A stretch of DNA of 64,000 nucleotides. It comes from CAYMPH01 sp964392365. Its GTDB lineage: Bacteria > Spirochaetota > UBA4802 > UBA5550. The stretch covers positions 124,001-188,000 of the forward strand of contig CAYMPH010000001.1 of the NCBI GenBank assembly GCA_964392365.1. Reading direction: 5' to 3'. Positions 8,291-15,360 of this stretch are shown here, piece by piece (position 1 is the first letter of the stretch; each line of letters starts with the position of its first letter). The position numbers and the translations under genes were made by a program. The notes below the pieces were generated by a model. It was not told where the DNA came from and did no database searches. It saw only the letters and a list, made by a program, of their open reading frames with translations.

Positions 8291-10441
8291 ATGTCTAATT
8301 TACCCTTGAATAAATTAATGAATCCGAAATCAATTGCAATAGTCGGAGCCGGAAACAATCCGATGAAAATGGGAACAATGCACGCCTTGAGCATACTGAG
8401 AAACGGATACAAGGGTGAACTTTTTATTGTTCATCCCAGGGATGAAATTGTTCTCGGGGTAAAAGCATATAAATCCATTGCAGATCTTCCGGAAATTCCT
8501 GATCTGGGTTTTATTGTTGTTCCATCAGAACATCTGCCGGCACTCATGGAGGAATTCGGAAAAAAAGGCACAAAATCTGTAATTGTAATTACTGCAGGTT
8601 TTAAAGAAACCGGCTCTCACGGAAAAGAGCAGGAAGAGCTTCTCAATACAATTGCTGAAAAATACGGGATGTCATTTGTAGGACCGAACTGCATGGGTGT
8701 TGTGAACTCCCAGATATCTCTTAACACTACAGTTATGCGCAATGTTTCAGAGCCGGGTATGCTTGGATTGGCGTCACAGAGCGGAACCTATGTAACCCAG
8801 ATAATGACTTATCTCAAAGAACGCGGTATCAGATTCAGCAAAGCCATCAGCGTAGGCAACGAAGCAAATATAAATATAATCGATGCTCTTGAATATTTAG
8901 GCCAGGATGAGGCAACAAAAGCAATTTCACTTTATATAGAAGGACTTCGCGATGTTCCGCGGTTTCTTGAAGTTGCAAGAAAAATCACACCGCATAAGCC
9001 GGTTCTTGCCCAGTACATTGGAGGTTCGGAAGCAGGTGCGCGTTCTGGAAAAAGTCACACAGGAGCTCTTGCTGGTCCAGACCACATGTATGAAGGTCTT
9101 TTTAAACAGGCAGGCATTATCAGAGTGGATTCAATTGAAGAACTATACATAAACGGCTGGGCTCTTGCATCGCAGCCGCGTCTTCGCGGAAAGAGAATCG
9201 GAATAATTACAAACTCCGGAGGCCCGGGTTCAGCAATGGCCAATATATGCGATAAGGCTGGACTTGAAGTTCCTGTTTTCAGCGAGAAACTTCAGACAGA
9301 ATTAAAACCCATGATCCCGCCTCATGCTCCAAGCGGCAATCCTGTGGATCTTACATTCAGCATGGATGTATCTATTCTTACAGATAAGATTCCTGAAGCA
9401 GTAATGAAAAGCGGCGAGATTGACGGCATCATCATTCATGGCGCAATGTCATCAGGCTTTATCAAATGCATATATCCCCATATCAGCGATTTAATAAATA
9501 ATGTTTCACTCGATGATCTCGTTGCAGGCCTGAAACCCAAGGGTGACGGGTATCTCAAGCTTCCATTCAGTTATGGAATCCCTCTTACAATTTCATCCTG
9601 GTTTCAGGACCGTGATAATGTTACGGAGGAATATCAGCTGAATAATATTCCAACGTATGATTCCCCGGAAAAAGCTGCAAACGCAATGGTGACATTATTT
9701 AAATATAAAAAAGTGTCAGAGCGTGCTGTTTATAAAGCTCCATCAATGCCTCCGCAGTCTGCTGAAGCAAAAAACATAATTGAAAAAGCAATGAAAAATA
9801 ATCAGACAGCACTTGATGAGCACGATGCAAAAAAACTTCTTTCTTTATACGGCATACCCGTAAGCAGAGAAAAGCTTGTTGCAGACAAAGACGCTGCTTT
9901 AAAGGCGGCAGATGAAATCGGGTATCCGGTTGCTGTAAAAGTCTGCAGTCCTGATATTCTGCATAAAACCGAAAGCGGAATGGTTTTTCTTAACAGGAAA
10001 AACAGTGATGAAGTATCCGAAGCTTTTGATACAATTCAGAAAAAAGCCGGTAAAACAATTCCTGTGCTGATAAGCGAAATGGTTAAAGGGCAGCGCGAAC
10101 TTCTTGGAGGAATTGTTAAGCAGAAAGGATTCGGAACCTGTGTTGTTTTCGGTATTGGCGGAATTTTTACTGAAGCATTAAATGACACTTCATTCAGAAT
10201 AGCTCCTCTTGCTTTAAGTGAAGCAGAAGAAATGATTGATGATATTAAAACACAGAAGCTTCTCAAAGAATTCAGAGGCATGCCTGCAGTAAATAAAGAT
10301 TCGATCTCGCGCCTGATTCAGACACTGAGCTTTCTGCCGGTTCTGCATCCGGAAATAGCAGAAATTGACCTGAATCCTATTATTATCAATGGCTCTAAAC
10401 CTGTTGCAGTTGACGCTTTAATAGTTATGGAAAAGATTTGA
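8291..10441 (+). CDS. ADP-forming acyl-CoA synthetase (acetate-CoA ligase family)
   Basis: 716 residues fusing alpha and beta parts of ADP-forming acyl-CoA synthetases. A CoA-binding Rossmann domain comes first (NPKSIAIVGAGNNPMKMG, ~12-130), then a succinyl-CoA-ligase-like domain with the phospho-histidine motif GKSHTGALAG (H256). A second ligase-like domain contains NSGGPGSAMA. The C-terminal ATP-grasp (~495-716) runs from 'LLSLYGIPVSREKLV' to 'EIDLNPIIINGSKPVAVDAL'. Family members interconvert acyl-CoA + ADP + Pi with acid + ATP. Substrate range is not deducible. A strong GGAGGA precedes ATG 8291. The last codons are duplicated at 15.3 kb (see direct repeats), meaning the gene's 3' end borders an insertion. 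Confidence 0.88.
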   Translation: MSNLPLNKLMNPKSIAIVGAGNNPMKMGTMHALSILRNGYKGELFIVHPRDEIVLGVKAYKSIADLPEIPDLGFIVVPSEHLPALMEEFGKKGTKSVIVITAGFKETGSHGKEQEELLNTIAEKYGMSFVGPNCMGVVNSQISLNTTVMRNVSEPGMLGLASQSGTYVTQIMTYLKERGIRFSKAISVGNEANINIIDALEYLGQDEATKAISLYIEGLRDVPRFLEVARKITPHKPVLAQYIGGSEAGARSGKSHTGALAGPDHMYEGLFKQAGIIRVDSIEELYINGWALASQPRLRGKRIGIITNSGGPGSAMANICDKAGLEVPVFSEKLQTELKPMIPPHAPSGNPVDLTFSMDVSILTDKIPEAVMKSGEIDGIIIHGAMSSGFIKCIYPHISDLINNVSLDDLVAGLKPKGDGYLKLPFSYGIPLTISSWFQDRDNVTEEYQLNNIPTYDSPEKAANAMVTLFKYKKVSERAVYKAPSMPPQSAEAKNIIEKAMKNNQTALDEHDAKKLLSLYGIPVSREKLVADKDAALKAADEIGYPVAVKVCSPDILHKTESGMVFLNRKNSDEVSEAFDTIQKKAGKTIPVLISEMVKGQRELLGGIVKQKGFGTCVVFGIGGIFTEALNDTSFRIAPLALSEAEEMIDDIKTQKLLKEFRGMPAVNKDSISRLIQTLSFLPVLHPEIAEIDLNPIIINGSKPVAVDALIVMEKI

Positions 10442-10448
10442 CATTTAA
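10403..10448 (+). repeat. Direct repeat copy A (3' end of acyl-CoA synthetase gene)
   Basis: Covers the last 12 codons of the synthetase gene, its stop and a few following bases. Bases 10403-10426 are identical to 15303-15326 and 10431-10448 to 15331-15348, with a 4-base block that differs (ATGG against TTTT). TGAAAT follows in both after a 2-nt offset. The copies sit exactly 4900 bp apart and bracket the cysH/cysteate synthase cluster. Confidence 0.9.
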
Positions 10449-10544
10449 TGAAATTCATATTTCAGCTTTTTTATAAAATGATCTTTTAGGCAACATGCAT
10501 TTAAATAAATAATTTGTGATTTATTATTTTTGATAAATCAATTC

Positions 10545-11255
10545 CTAAGACTTATTATGCAAACCACACTCTTTTTGCTCTGGATCTTCCCACCACCAGC
10601 GCCCGGCACGAATGTCTTCACCAGATTTCACTGCTCTTGTACAGCAATCACAACCAATACTGGGATACCCCTGATCATGCAATTTATTATATGGAACTTT
10701 ATGTATACGAAGATAATCCCATACTTGCTGTTCATTCCATGCAATAAGTGGATTAATCTTTATTATTTGAAGGTTAATATCCCATTCAATTATATCTAGG
10801 CCCATCCTTGTTTGTGATTGATCCCGTCTCAATCCACAAATCCAGGCTTTTATTCCAAATAATTTTCTTTTTAATGGTTCAACTTTTCTAATCCGGCAGC
10901 ATAATTTTCTGTTTTCAACAGATTCATAAAAAAGATTTGGCCCCTTGCTATTAACCATATGTTCAACAGCATCAGGTTCAGGAAAAACTATATCAATATT
11001 TTTGTTATATTTCTTTCTTGTCTCTTCAAGAGTATTATATGTTTCCTGATGTAGTCTTCCTGTATCCAAAGTAAAAATATTTACTTCCGGATTTATTTTC
11101 ATCATCATATCAGTAATTATTTGATCTTCTATTCCCAGGCTTGAAGCTTGTAAAATATTGTTCACTCCAAAATGGTCAATTGCCCAAAAAATAACCTCTT
11201 GAGAAGATTTAGATTCAAGATTTTTTTGATATGTATTTATTTCATAATCCACCAT
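10545..11255 (-). CDS. cysH: [4Fe-4S] adenylyl-sulfate (APS) reductase, CysH family
   Basis: About 236 residues from ATG 11255, chosen because AGGAGA lies 5 nt upstream; a TTG at 11276 would add seven residues. The PP-loop fold shows 'ASSLGIEDQIITDM', 'IFTLDTGRLHQETY', 'GLRRDQSQTR' and the C-terminal Cys in KECGLH, which carries the thiosulfonate intermediate. Cys pairs KLCCR and CDCC indicate the 4Fe-4S cluster typical of APS rather than PAPS reductases. It reduces APS to sulfite with thioredoxin. No sulfate adenylyltransferase or sulfite reductase gene lies in the window. Divergent from cysteate synthase, which consumes sulfite, so it probably supplies that enzyme rather than general cysteine synthesis; that part is inference from context. 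Confidence 0.9.
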   Translation of the reverse strand: MVDYEINTYQKNLESKSSQEVIFWAIDHFGVNNILQASSLGIEDQIITDMMMKINPEVNIFTLDTGRLHQETYNTLEETRKKYNKNIDIVFPEPDAVEHMVNSKGPNLFYESVENRKLCCRIRKVEPLKRKLFGIKAWICGLRRDQSQTRMGLDIIEWDINLQIIKINPLIAWNEQQVWDYLRIHKVPYNKLHDQGYPSIGCDCCTRAVKSGEDIRAGRWWWEDPEQKECGLHNKS

Positions 11256-11594
11256 TTGCCTCTCCTGTAATCTCAACTGGTCCTATCACTGAATTCTAAA
11301 ATGATAAAAATTATGCAATTATAGAATGTCAATAAATTGATAACAAGTAAAAAATCATACTATATATAATCTCACAACAGCTCCCATTTCATTTTTTAAT
11401 AGATATGCAGTTTCTTCAATTTAAATTAACTCTAATAAATTTTAAATACATAATTTACTTTACATTTTTAATATTCGCTCATAATTTTATAAAATAATTG
11501 ATAAAGCACTATCTTTCTTAATAATGCTTTTAAAATATATATACTTTAATATTTTTAAAAAGATAAGTCAAGATTCGACGAGGACACGTTAAGA
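11256..11594. promoter_or_regulatory. AT-rich divergent intergenic region, cysH / cysteate synthase
   Basis: About 340 bp separating the two divergent transcription units of the island. It is extremely A/T-rich with long A and T runs and must hold both promoters. No convincing riboswitch, palindromic operator or small ORF was found. A GAGGACAC (about 11580-11587) before ATG 11595 can serve as ribosome site. Confidence 0.5.
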
Positions 11595-12875
11595 ATGAAA
11601 AACCACGAAACGCTGAAATGCATGTTAACCGGAATGGAAATAATAGATGATGGCCTTATTCTTTCAAATGAAAATTCAACCGAACCATCTTTGTTGCGAA
11701 CAGTTTACTTAAATAAAAAATTTAAAATAAAAAATGATCTTCCAGGTTTATTTAAGTTTTCAAACTGGCTACCGGTAAATAAAGTTATAGATGGTTCTTC
11801 AGCGCCTTTAACGTACTTAAGCAAGCATTTAGGAGACTCTCTTAAATTAAAAAATTTATACCTTACGTTTAATGGTTACTGGCCTGAGCGAGGTATAAAA
11901 ATGACCACGGGAAGTTTTAAGGAGTGTGAAGCCTATTCAGTATGTGCCAGGTTTCCTCATGAAAAAACCGGAAAAAAACTAGTAATTGCTTCTGCAGGAA
12001 ATACCGCAAAGGCTTTTATAAAGGTATGTTCTGAGAATAACATTCCACTTGTTGTTGTTGTTCCAGAACAAAACAAAGAAGAGATATGGAGTTCCTGTAA
12101 AACTTCAAATTGTGTTAAAATTATCCTGGCTGCTGAAGACAGTGATTATTCTGATGCAATCAAGCTTGCCGAACTTATATGTAAAAATAAAAACTTTCAA
12201 AATGAAGGAGGGGCAAAAAACGTTGCCAGGCGGGATGGTCTTGGTACAACCGTTTTATCAGCAGTAAACATTATTGGAGAGATACCTGATTATTATTATC
12301 AAGCAATCGGAAGCGGAACAGGGGCTATAGCAGCATTTGAAGCAAATCTACGATTAAATGAAAGTGGTAATTTTTCAAACAAACTTATGAAACAGCATTT
12401 AGTACAAAATTTTCCTTTTATCCCGATATATAATGCATGGAAAAATGGAAGAAATAAAATTGAGATCAGTGAGCTGGATGCAAAAAATAATATAACCAAT
12501 ATTGATGCTAAAACTCTTTCTAATAGAAACCCGCCTTATTCAATAAAAGGTGGATTATATGAAACCCTTGATGCGACTAACGGTGAAATGTTTTCCGTTT
12601 CAAATGAACAAATAAAAAACGCCTGCACTATTTTTGAAAAACTTGAAGGAATTGATATATGCCCTGAAGCTGGTGCTGCTATTGCTGCTTTAATAAAAAA
12701 TGTTGAAAATAAAATATTTGAAAAAGACTCAATTATTTTGGTTAATATAACCGGTGGCGGCAAAAAAAGGATTTTAAAGGATTTTAATGTTTACTTTCCA
12801 AAAACAGATTTAATAGTTAGAAAATCAGAATTTAATGATGAAATAGGAAATATCATATTAAACTTATTCGACTAA
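11595..12875 (+). CDS. Cysteate synthase (threonine synthase-like PLP enzyme)
   Basis: 426 residues of fold-type II PLP enzyme. The N-terminus 'LKCMLTGMEIIDDGLILS ... PSLLRTVYLNKKFK', then 'GLFKFSNWLPV', resembles cysteate synthases described from Methanosarcina coenzyme M biosynthesis and is unlike ordinary threonine synthase. The PLP lysine is expected at K109 in TTGSFKECEA; 'ASAGNTAKAF' holds the Asn that contacts PLP, and NITGGGKKR near residue 390 lies in the phosphate-binding tail. Cysteate synthase (EC 2.5.1.76) converts O-phospho-L-serine and sulfite to L-cysteate. Upstream divergent cysH would provide sulfite; the alpha-oxoamine synthase 14 nt downstream would consume cysteate. A threonine synthase paralogue of another role is the main alternative. 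Confidence 0.83.
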   Translation: MKNHETLKCMLTGMEIIDDGLILSNENSTEPSLLRTVYLNKKFKIKNDLPGLFKFSNWLPVNKVIDGSSAPLTYLSKHLGDSLKLKNLYLTFNGYWPERGIKMTTGSFKECEAYSVCARFPHEKTGKKLVIASAGNTAKAFIKVCSENNIPLVVVVPEQNKEEIWSSCKTSNCVKIILAAEDSDYSDAIKLAELICKNKNFQNEGGAKNVARRDGLGTTVLSAVNIIGEIPDYYYQAIGSGTGAIAAFEANLRLNESGNFSNKLMKQHLVQNFPFIPIYNAWKNGRNKIEISELDAKNNITNIDAKTLSNRNPPYSIKGGLYETLDATNGEMFSVSNEQIKNACTIFEKLEGIDICPEAGAAIAALIKNVENKIFEKDSIILVNITGGGKKRILKDFNVYFPKTDLIVRKSEFNDEIGNIILNLFD

Positions 12876-12889
12876 GGAGAAATAAAAAA

Positions 12890-14149
12890 ATGGATTACTC
12901 AGATATATTTGATAAATGCAATACTGATGGCGGATATTTTGGAGAACTAAGAGCAAGCGGTGATAGATACTTCTCACTACCTGTTATGGAATCATTACCA
13001 GGTGCGGATATGATATTTCAGGGTAAAGAAGGCATCATGTGGTCAATAAATAATTATCTGGGATTAGCCGAGAATGAAGAAATAAAAAATGTTGCAGTGG
13101 AAACCGCAAAAGAATGGGGTGCAAGCGGCCCAATGGGTGCTCGAATTATGAGCGGGAATACACAGGAACATGTAACTCTTGAAGAAGAGCTTGCTAAATT
13201 TACACAGAAAGAATCAACAATATTATTTAATTATGGTTATCTCGGAGTTATCGGAACAATTAATTCAATTGTAGGTGAAAATGACATTATTGTTTCTGAC
13301 CAGCTTTGCCATGCATCAATTATTGACGGTGCAAAAATTGCATGCCAGGATTCTAAAAATATTAAAGTTTTTAAACACAACGACATGAACAATTTAGATG
13401 ATATTCTAAAAAAAGTAAATGAAACCCGGAAAGGGGGGGTGATTGTTTTAACAGAAGGCGTATTTGGAATGACAGGAGATATTGCAAAACTTGACCAAAT
13501 CTGCGAAATTAAGGATAAATATGAAGCTCGACTATTTATTGATGATGCTCATGGGGTTGGAGTTATGGGGCCGAATGGAAGAGGAACGGCAGAACACTTT
13601 AATGTTCAGGATAAAGTAGATATTCATCTTGGAACTTTTGCAAAAGCTTTTGCATCAATTGGAGGATTCGCTTCTGCAAATAAAAATGTAGTTGAATGGA
13701 TTCGTTATAATGCTAGAACACAGGTTTTTGCAAAAAGCCTACCTATGATCTACGTAAAAAGTTTAAGAAAAACCCTTGAATTGGTAATTTCCGGCAACGC
13801 AAGAAGGAAAAAATTATTTGAGATGTCTGCACTTCTATCGAACGGTCTTAGAGAACTCGGATTTTATGTCCCGCAAGTAAAATCCCCGATTGTTTCAGTT
13901 TTTGTTCCTGGCGGTGATACAGACATGGGCTATAAATGGATGGCTTTCTTTAGAGAAAATGGTATATTTGTTACTGGAATTATATACCCAGTAATACCGA
14001 AAGGACTTGTACTGTTTAGAATGATTCCAACAGCTTCTCATAATATTGTTCATATTGAAAAAACACTAGATGTTTTTAAAAAACTCAAAAATAAATTTGA
14101 TTTAAAACTAAATGTCAATCTTGAATTTATAGATAATTTTTACAAATAA
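12890..14149 (+). CDS. Alpha-oxoamine synthase, probable cysteate acyltransferase
   Basis: 419 residues of the fold-type I PLP family that includes serine palmitoyltransferase, KBL and BioF. Diagnostic features: NNYLGLA, 'GPMGARIMSGN', H141 in DQLCHASIIDG (stacks on PLP), FIDDAHGVGVMGPNGRG with D219/H221, and the Schiff-base lysine K252 in GTFAKAFASIGG. The family condenses an amino acid with an acyl thioester, losing CO2. Being in an operon with cysteate synthase, the likely reaction is cysteate + acyl-CoA/ACP to 3-ketocapnine, as in Bacteroidota sulfonolipid synthesis. From sequence alone serine palmitoyltransferase cannot be excluded. A strong AAGGAGA precedes ATG 12890. No separate ketoreductase is encoded in the island; the SDR at 17.7 kb is a candidate. 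Confidence 0.85.
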   Translation: MDYSDIFDKCNTDGGYFGELRASGDRYFSLPVMESLPGADMIFQGKEGIMWSINNYLGLAENEEIKNVAVETAKEWGASGPMGARIMSGNTQEHVTLEEELAKFTQKESTILFNYGYLGVIGTINSIVGENDIIVSDQLCHASIIDGAKIACQDSKNIKVFKHNDMNNLDDILKKVNETRKGGVIVLTEGVFGMTGDIAKLDQICEIKDKYEARLFIDDAHGVGVMGPNGRGTAEHFNVQDKVDIHLGTFAKAFASIGGFASANKNVVEWIRYNARTQVFAKSLPMIYVKSLRKTLELVISGNARRKKLFEMSALLSNGLRELGFYVPQVKSPIVSVFVPGGDTDMGYKWMAFFRENGIFVTGIIYPVIPKGLVLFRMIPTASHNIVHIEKTLDVFKKLKNKFDLKLNVNLEFIDNFYK

Positions 14150-14170
14150 GCAGGAAATGAGCGATTTTAT

Positions 14171-15247
14171 ATGAGTAAAAGTATTTATGGAATACAACAG
14201 ATTGGAATTGGAATTTCAAATCTTGAAGAGTCATGGAAGTGGTATAGAGAAAACCTCGGATTTGATATCAGGATATTTGACGATATTGGAAGTGCAGATT
14301 TAATGAAGAGGTATACTGGAGATAAAATTCATTCAAGAAGAGCAGTTTTAGCATTGAATATGCAAGGCGGCGGCGGTCTTGAGATCTGGCAGTTTATTTC
14401 AAAAAAACCCGTATCTGCATCTTTTGAAATAATGGCAGGTGATCTCGGGATATTTTGTGCAAAAATAAAAACAAAAAACATTAAAAAGGCATTTGATGCA
14501 TTTAAAAAATCTCAAATTAATATTTTAAGCGGTATTGAAATAAATCCTATCGGTGAAAAACATTTCTTTATTAAAGATCCGAATGGAAATATTTTTGAAG
14601 TCATTGAAAACATCTATTTTTTTCAAAATACCAGCAGTAAAGTTGGCGGTATATGCGGAGCGATAATAGGCGTATCTGATATTGAACAATCTATAAATTT
14701 TTATAAAAATATTCTTGGTTATACCAATATTTTATATAGAGGTGAAAGCAATTATAAAGATTTCAACGGGCTGCCAGGTGGAAAAGCAAATTTTAAAAGA
14801 GTTATTTTAGAAAAGGGAGAAGCATCTACAGGACCATTCAGCGCTATGTTTATTCCTGGAAGATTAGAATTAATTGAAACCAAAGATAGAGATCCGAATA
14901 AGATTTTTAAAGACAGGACCTGGGGAGATATTGGATTTATTCATCTTTGTTTTGATGTTACCAACATGGATGAAATAAAAAATATACTTAAAGATAATTG
15001 CAGCGACTTTACAATAGACAGTAATATTGAAAATGGTAAAAACGAACAATCATTTAAAATGGGAGATGCAGGCGGTCGCTTCACATATATTGAAGATCCA
15101 GATGGCACGCTCATTGAGTTTGTTGAATCTCACAAAATACCTGTTTTTAAAAAATTCAATCTGTATATTAATTTAAAAAAGAGAAAGACATCTAAACCTC
15201 TACCGGCATTTATCATAAAAATGTTTGCTTTTAATAGAATAAAATAA
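14171..15247 (+). CDS. Two-domain VOC (glyoxalase/dioxygenase superfamily) protein
   Basis: 358 residues containing two vicinal-oxygen-chelate modules: ~1-150 ('IYGIQQIGIGISNLEESWKWYRENLG' ending 'FFIKDPNGNIFEVIE') and ~160-320 ('ICGAIIGVSDIEQSINFYKNILGY' ending 'FTYIEDPDGTLIEFVES'). A basic, hydrophobic tail of about 35 residues follows (FKKFNLYINLKKRKTSKPLP), which might contact membranes. Potential metal ligands are a His in 'GFIHLCFDV' and Glu residues at module ends (FEVIE, IEFVE); in module 1 the first His is replaced by Gln/Gly (IQQIGIG), so each site may be incomplete. Third gene of the cysteate operon. The role is unknown: a dioxygenase, isomerase or lipid-modifying step on the sulfonolipid is plausible by context only. 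Confidence 0.75.
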   Translation: MSKSIYGIQQIGIGISNLEESWKWYRENLGFDIRIFDDIGSADLMKRYTGDKIHSRRAVLALNMQGGGGLEIWQFISKKPVSASFEIMAGDLGIFCAKIKTKNIKKAFDAFKKSQINILSGIEINPIGEKHFFIKDPNGNIFEVIENIYFFQNTSSKVGGICGAIIGVSDIEQSINFYKNILGYTNILYRGESNYKDFNGLPGGKANFKRVILEKGEASTGPFSAMFIPGRLELIETKDRDPNKIFKDRTWGDIGFIHLCFDVTNMDEIKNILKDNCSDFTIDSNIENGKNEQSFKMGDAGGRFTYIEDPDGTLIEFVESHKIPVFKKFNLYINLKKRKTSKPLPAFIIKMFAFNRIK

Positions 15248-15302
15248 AACATTTTTTATATCTTTTCATCTTTAAACAATATCTGTGATTATCTTATTTA
15301 AC

Positions 15303-15348
15303 GTTGCAGTTGACGCTTTAATAGTTTTTTAAAAGATTTGACATTTAA
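15303..15348 (+). repeat. Direct repeat copy B, just upstream of histidine kinase gene
   Basis: Near-identical copy of the acyl-CoA synthetase gene end (see copy A), here without any gene attached: 24 + 18 identical bases around a 4-base difference. The frame reads V-A-V-D-A-L-I-V-F-stop, one codon pair different from the functional copy. It ends 12 nt before the histidine kinase ATG. Confidence 0.9.
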
Positions 15349-15360
15349 AGTGAAATATGC

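Larger units (their letters stand above)
10449..15302. other. Putative acquired sulfonolipid island between direct repeats
   Basis: The segment between the two repeat copies holds four genes of sulfur and lipid metabolism: cysH on the minus strand, and cysteate synthase, an alpha-oxoamine synthase and a VOC protein on the plus strand. Nothing else is in it. The flanks make sense as former neighbours (acyl-CoA synthetase, then histidine kinase). No integrase or transposase is visible, so the mechanism is unknown. The duplicated gene end argues for insertion after target duplication, or site-specific integration with a partner att-like site. The region reads as even more AT-rich than the flanking synthetase gene. 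Confidence 0.65.

Noticed and set aside
10530..10799. 89-aa plus-strand ORF at the island's left edge
   Set aside because: Antisense of the CysH C-terminus; it has no ribosome site or coding character.
11256..11594. Riboswitch or attenuator before cysteate synthase
   Set aside because: The stretch is simple AT-rich DNA; no stem set resembling SAM, T-box or cobalamin elements could be drawn.
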